A DNA stretch of 64,000 bases from Argopecten irradians (Eukaryota > Mollusca > Bivalvia > Pectinida > Pectinidae): contig NC_091135.1 in NCBI RefSeq assembly GCF_041381155.1, positions 55,937,997 to 56,001,996 of the forward strand, in the 5' to 3' direction. This document shows positions 60,001-64,000 of the stretch, piece after piece. Position numbers and translations under genes: made by a program. How positions within the stretch are numbered: the stretch's first letter is position 1; each line of letters opens with the position of its first letter. Under the pieces are notes generated by a model. That model was not told the origin of the DNA and did not search any database. It worked only from the letters and a program-made list of their open reading frames with translations.

Positions 60001-60434
60001 TCCAATTCATATCGGCAAAATATTAGATGACGCTATTGCAAATGGAAAGACATGTCTGACTTCATGGAAATGAAAACGCAACTTTTATGTATATACAATA
60101 ACATTTTTTTGTTGTTTCGAGATTCATTTTGTCATCAATGTCCGTAACCAGACATTGGCTGTCAGTAATTAAACCAGGGTTGTTTATACTTTGAAATTGC
60201 ATTTATTGGCATCAACTATCATATCTGTTCTCTTCAAGGAAATTTCACACGTTCTGGCAGGACAATTTACATACTACCTGTATCACACGTTTATAGGGAA
60301 ACAATCAGACACAACATTGGCCCTGAATTAGGATAAAATCATTTGTATGCATGTTCACCAACGTTGGTTTTCAAGTCTGCCATTTGCATTAAAGCAATTT
60401 ACCTACCAAAAATATTTAAATACATGTATTTTTG
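54091..60434. other. Long intergenic stretch without recognisable genes
   Basis: AT-rich, no coding frame with support on either strand, no long inverted or tandem repeats noticed by eye. The end near 60.2-60.4 kb should hold the 3' UTR of gene C; a minus-strand AATAAA (TTTATT on +) lies near 60201, about 230 bases past the stop. Confidence 0.5.
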
Positions 60435-61212
60435 TTATCCAAAAATATTAAAACTACTCTGTCCTGCCGTCCGTCTATTGAAACGAGACCACCATGGCTG
60501 CTGTGCAGGCTGAACAAAGTTCACGGATGGCCTGCTCATGATGAGTGGGAGGCACCGCCTGGTAGACCAGTCACAACGTAGATAGGGCGAGCCACAATTA
60601 TTAGTGTTAGGTACACACCTAGGTCTAGCCTGGCACCTATAAATCCGTCTAGTGAATATATCGTTAATGCCGTCAATTACCAGCAGCCTTCCCAAACCCA
60701 TCGGCACCAGGGGAAGTTGTTCATTCTCACCAACAATCCGAGGGAAATCTCGTGCCGGGTTGATACCCATTCGGCGTTGTCTATTTCTAAACTCCTCCCA
60801 TATACAATCCACGTAAGCATGGTGAACGAAAAATGCTGGATCGTATGAAGAGGATTCGATCCTACTCATCTGTTCGCCGATCCATACGTGCACGTTGTTG
60901 TGGAGAAGTTCCAGGTTACTGTTGTCCTGGCCACTGGGATGTGTTATCTGCCAGAGCCACCGCCTTCGTAACACGTTGTTTATATTTGTGGCGGTCATCA
61001 GATTACGCTCTGCTCCAATGTTACGTCGTAACAATCCGTACGGAGTTCCCCAATTTCGGAATGGTCCATTTTCTACAACACCATTGCCGTTTCCTAGAAA
61101 CAGTGGAGACCACGTAATAGAGCGCGTGGCATCAGCAAGACCCTCATCGAGGGTATTGTCCCAGTAAGGTATTGTGACATTCGGAACTTTCTCACGACAT
61201 GCATTTTCCACT
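60435..61212 (-). CDS. Tyrosinase C last exon (CuB)
   Basis: Acceptor CTTGTATTTTAG precedes AGTGGAAAATGC; with CT from the previous exon it reads VLVENACREKVPNVTIPYW. The apparent start at 61223 lies in the intron. Ends at TAA, 60435-60437. Confidence 0.9.
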
Positions 61213-61629
61213 CTAAAATACAAGAAAAGGTGATATTGAATAGACTTTTAGAAAAATCGATAAAAATTGTCAATGGTTTACTTTTACAATGAATTACTTA
61301 AGATATAAGGTAATGTCTAGAATAACTTAAAAATTTCGTGAAATAACTAATAATAAATTCATATCTGCATACAGTACAAAAATAATTTTCATTATACAAA
61401 TACAAACCTATATTAATTAAACGAATTAGTGATGAAACTATAATTGTGGAAAATGCATTAAATAATACATTGATAAGAACATTCTACTTTAGGCGACCAT
61501 ATCTGTGGGTACTTACAGGACCATGTAGACCCTGTGCCAACCGAGGAAGTTAGGACCTCCATGGGCCCCACTGGCTGTGTTGAGGTGGTGAAGGGAAGCA
61601 AGGGCGTCATATTTATTGGGTTGTACACT
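60435..61629 (-). CDS. Tyrosinase C, 3' two exons (partial gene)
   Basis: Join of 61517-61629 and 60435-61212, giving the last 296 residues. The CuA exon encodes SVQPNKYDALASLH and HGGPNFLGWHRVYM; the CuB exon has LELLHNNVH and FFVHHAYVD, so all six copper ligands are present. A Cys-rich loop like that of gene B follows (CVPNTNNCGSPYLRC). It then stops after about 40 residues (FNIFG, TAA), without the long tail of A or the extra domains of B. The signal peptide and N-terminal exons must lie upstream (coordinates above 61629); I could not find them before the window ends, so they are either beyond 64 kb, very diverged, or lost. Confidence 0.88.
61517..61629 (-). CDS. Tyrosinase C CuA exon
   Basis: 113 bp between TTTCTATTCCAG and GTCCT|GTAAGT, same length and phases as gene B exon 4. 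Unlike genes A and B, the neighbouring intron shows no splice-site minisatellite. Confidence 0.9.
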
Positions 61630-63446
61630 CTGGAATAGAAAGAACAAATATAAACTATGTCATCTATGAAAGGTATTGTCAAAGTAAAGGACCACATACA
61701 TAGTAATGAAAGGAGAGAAAACGAAATTGGAGTTCTAATTAATAATGCTAAAAAATTAATAATTTGAAACGAGAAAATTGAATTTGAAGAAATCGACCAA
61801 ATAGAATGCGAATTCACCTATATTTCAACTTGATGAGAATTACTATCTTACTTACATTAATAATATAATCGATATCGCTAGTATTGAATTGTATTTGACA
61901 GATTGATTTTGGGGTTTATTCACAAGTAATATAAAGAAGATAAATGTGAAGTTTTCAACACGGTAATTCGTTTATATGACAATAACTTTCGGTAAAAGAG
62001 TTCAGCGCGTGAAACCTGGTATAACATGACAGCTGGAGACATTTTGTGCTTTCACAGTCACCATACATAAGAGGATGTCAAGTGTAATATAAGTTGAAAT
62101 ATTCGAATCCAAATGTACCTTTATAATACAGGTGAATGTATTTGTCATTTTGTTATACCAAAAACGCATTGCAATGTTCTTTTGTAAATACTGAAACGTA
62201 GGGATAAGTGAATGGTACGACTTTAAAACAGGTGCATTTAATGTAAAAGGTCAAGGGTTAAAGATTCTAATTCACATGTGAGTTTGAGAGAACGAGAGGA
62301 GGAAGTTCTATAGTAAACACATTGACACGTACTTTTAAGACTGACAATTTCTCCTGCAAACATCACGACAAAGTAGTGCTCACTAAACCACTAAGCTAAT
62401 TAAATGTCTTCCCCCTTGTCCATCAAAATGTGGGATCATGTGTCATTAAACCTGTGAAAAGTAAATGTTAATGTGCCCTGACCTAGATAGACTGAATATC
62501 TCTCAGAGTTTGTCTCATGTTGAAATGGTTCTCGATAGGCCATATGAATCCCACACGTTGTCGCCATTTACAAAGACATTCTAAGTGATCTCTCGTTATT
62601 AAACGGTTTATAATATCATATCTCAACAGTCAAATAAATAACTTGTATTGTACATGTAGAATAGAAGTTTCATTAGCATTTCCCCCAGTTGTGGAAGGTT
62701 AATGTCATCATAATCTCCCTGAAGTGAAGACGTAACGGCTGTATGGAACCACTTTAGTTTAAGGTACTCTTTAAAGTTGTGATAAGTAATTTCTTTCTAT
62801 GTAAATTCGCCAATAAGTCTGTTTGAGAGACTATATAAAAATGATACTTGTAAAACACACTCTTTGAACTCTCTTTTCTCTTTGTTTCAACCGATTTATA
62901 TTTAATTCCCGATATTGAATTTCTTGATTTGTGTTGCAATATTATATATATTATATTATAATTTATTTAGTTAAAGGGACATGAACCTAAAAAAACCTTG
63001 TAAAGTTGAGTAAAATATATATTTAAGATGTGTCAGATACCTTACTATGTAATATATATCAGGTATTGAGCAAATGTGTCAAATAAAATAATTATAATGG
63101 AAATTCTATCTTTCTGTATTTTGAACTAGCCCGGTCGCAATTTGTAGACTGAGAGTGATAAAATAGTAGTATTGTACTTTAGTGACCTCTCACAATGCAC
63201 TTCACAAGTTAAATGATTATAAACAAAATGGTGGGTCAAAAACGTGGGTGAAACGAACACAAACGAATTCCGATAGAAAACGGAGAACGATAAGAGTCAG
63301 TAACGTGCGCGATTGGGAAAATGGGTAATTATAAATGAATCACTGAAATACAAGAGACTGGAGCAACTTCCCACTTAATACTTGCGTGATGTTCATATGT
63401 GCAGCGTTATGTTCATATGTGCAATAAGTCAAAAACCTCCCCTCGC
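61630..63446. other. Upstream intron or flank of tyrosinase C, no exon recognised
   Basis: Searched on the minus strand for an exon resembling the KEIRALTDVER block or the signal-peptide exon of genes A and B; none was found. A candidate acceptor-donor pair near 62320-62360 encloses only about 20 bp and is not convincing. Confidence 0.4.
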
Positions 63447-63636
63447 GGTCAGTTATCAAAAACGTTAAGTATTATTTGAGATGTGGTCAGTTATCAGGAA
63501 CGTCCAGCATTATTCGAGATGTGGGCAGTTATCAAAAACGTTTAGTATTATTTAAGATGTGGTCAGTTATCAGAAACGTCCAGCATTATTTGAGATGTGG
63601 GCAGTTATCAGAAACGTTTAGTATTATTTGAGATGT
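63447..63636. repeat. 38-bp tandem repeat with alternating subtypes
   Basis: Five contiguous 38-bp units starting GGTCAGTTATCA or GGGCAGTTATCA. Units 1, 3 and 5 carry AACGTTTAGTATTATT-like centres, and units 2 and 4 carry AACGTCCAGCATTATT, so the array is a 76-bp higher-order repeat of two subtypes. Just before it, ATGTTCATATGTGCA is also duplicated (about 63389-63422). Confidence 0.92.
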
Positions 63637-63748
63637 AATGGATCCCTATGAGTCGGTAATGATACTGGAGACAATCCTTGTAATACAATCAAACTGTACG
63701 TGATATGATCATGATTCTGCATGATCAAGTCATGCACAGTGAAGTTGG

Positions 63749-63965
63749 TCATTTTAACCCAATGGCAGCTGATGGACACCGTACAATGGACATGATAGCG
63801 TACAGGTCATTGTCAGAATACAGCCACATAAACATGTCATATCCTTTCGTCCATAACCTGTCAAACGCTCTTAGGAACGGCTGTATATTGTCCCAATGAT
63901 GGGTTAACGAACGAAGGTGGTGCTTAACTAAATCAGGATATTTATATTCCGATAATGCTCGCCGA
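63749..63965 (-). other. Unassigned open frame at the window edge
   Basis: Minus-strand frame without stops over about 70 codons, reading EYKYPDLVKHHLRSLTHHW, then PFLRAFDRLWTKGYDMFMWL, ending AIGLK and TGA. Aromatic-rich composition is more protein-like than nearby frames, and it may continue as an exon or transposon remnant. No family recognised, no start codon visible. Confidence 0.3.
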
Positions 63966-64000
63966 ACACATAAACTTCACTTCTCACTGGTTCAAATTAA

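Overview
This window looks like a piece of a bivalve (or closely related molluscan) nuclear genome. It is AT-rich and gene-poor, its genes are broken by introns with GT/AG junctions, it carries tRNA-derived SINE and LINE debris and many fold-back DNA elements, and its only convincing host genes are secreted tyrosinases of the kind molluscs use in shell and periostracum. The species cannot be named from the sequence alone.

Layout. 1-10 kb: repeat-rich. A SINE sits inside a fold-back MITE (3.5-3.8 kb), followed by two decayed LINE reverse transcriptases on the + strand (4.9-7.2 and 8.0-9.0 kb). The second runs straight into a 48-bp minisatellite (9.0-9.9 kb) that resembles the SINE 3' tail. 11.0-23.6 kb: one continuous satellite of about 360 copies of a 35-bp unit. 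24.6-29.4 kb: tyrosinase gene A (minus strand, four coding exons). 29.4-43.8 kb: intergenic, with a cluster of palindromic elements, a DNA transposon and a LINE tail. 43.8-49.5 kb: tyrosinase gene B (minus strand, six coding exons, predicted 949 residues). 49.6-60.4 kb: intergenic, with a second copy of a ~0.6-kb repeat and a minus-strand LINE. 60.4-61.6 kb: the 3' two exons of tyrosinase gene C (minus strand). The rest is unassigned.

Genes A, B and C form a same-strand cluster of paralogs. All keep the six copper-binding histidines (CuA in a short exon, CuB in a long 3' exon) but have different C-terminal tails. A ends in a Gly/Asn/Ser-rich low-complexity tail. B carries poly-Q, a possible RRKR processing site, a further Cys-containing globular domain and, in its own last exon, a Cys pattern matching a peritrophin-A-type chitin-binding domain. 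C stops soon after the Cys-rich segment that follows CuB. All are likely secreted; A and B have visible signal peptides. They would fit quinone cross-linking of a chitin/protein matrix.

The most unusual observation concerns the intron just before the CuA exon. In gene A this intron is filled by about 15 copies of a 56-bp unit that repeats the 3' end of the preceding exon together with its splice donor. In gene B the homologous intron begins to be filled from the other end, by about seven copies of a ~37-bp unit that repeats the splice acceptor and the first bases of the CuA exon. Both tandem arrays therefore duplicate splice junctions.
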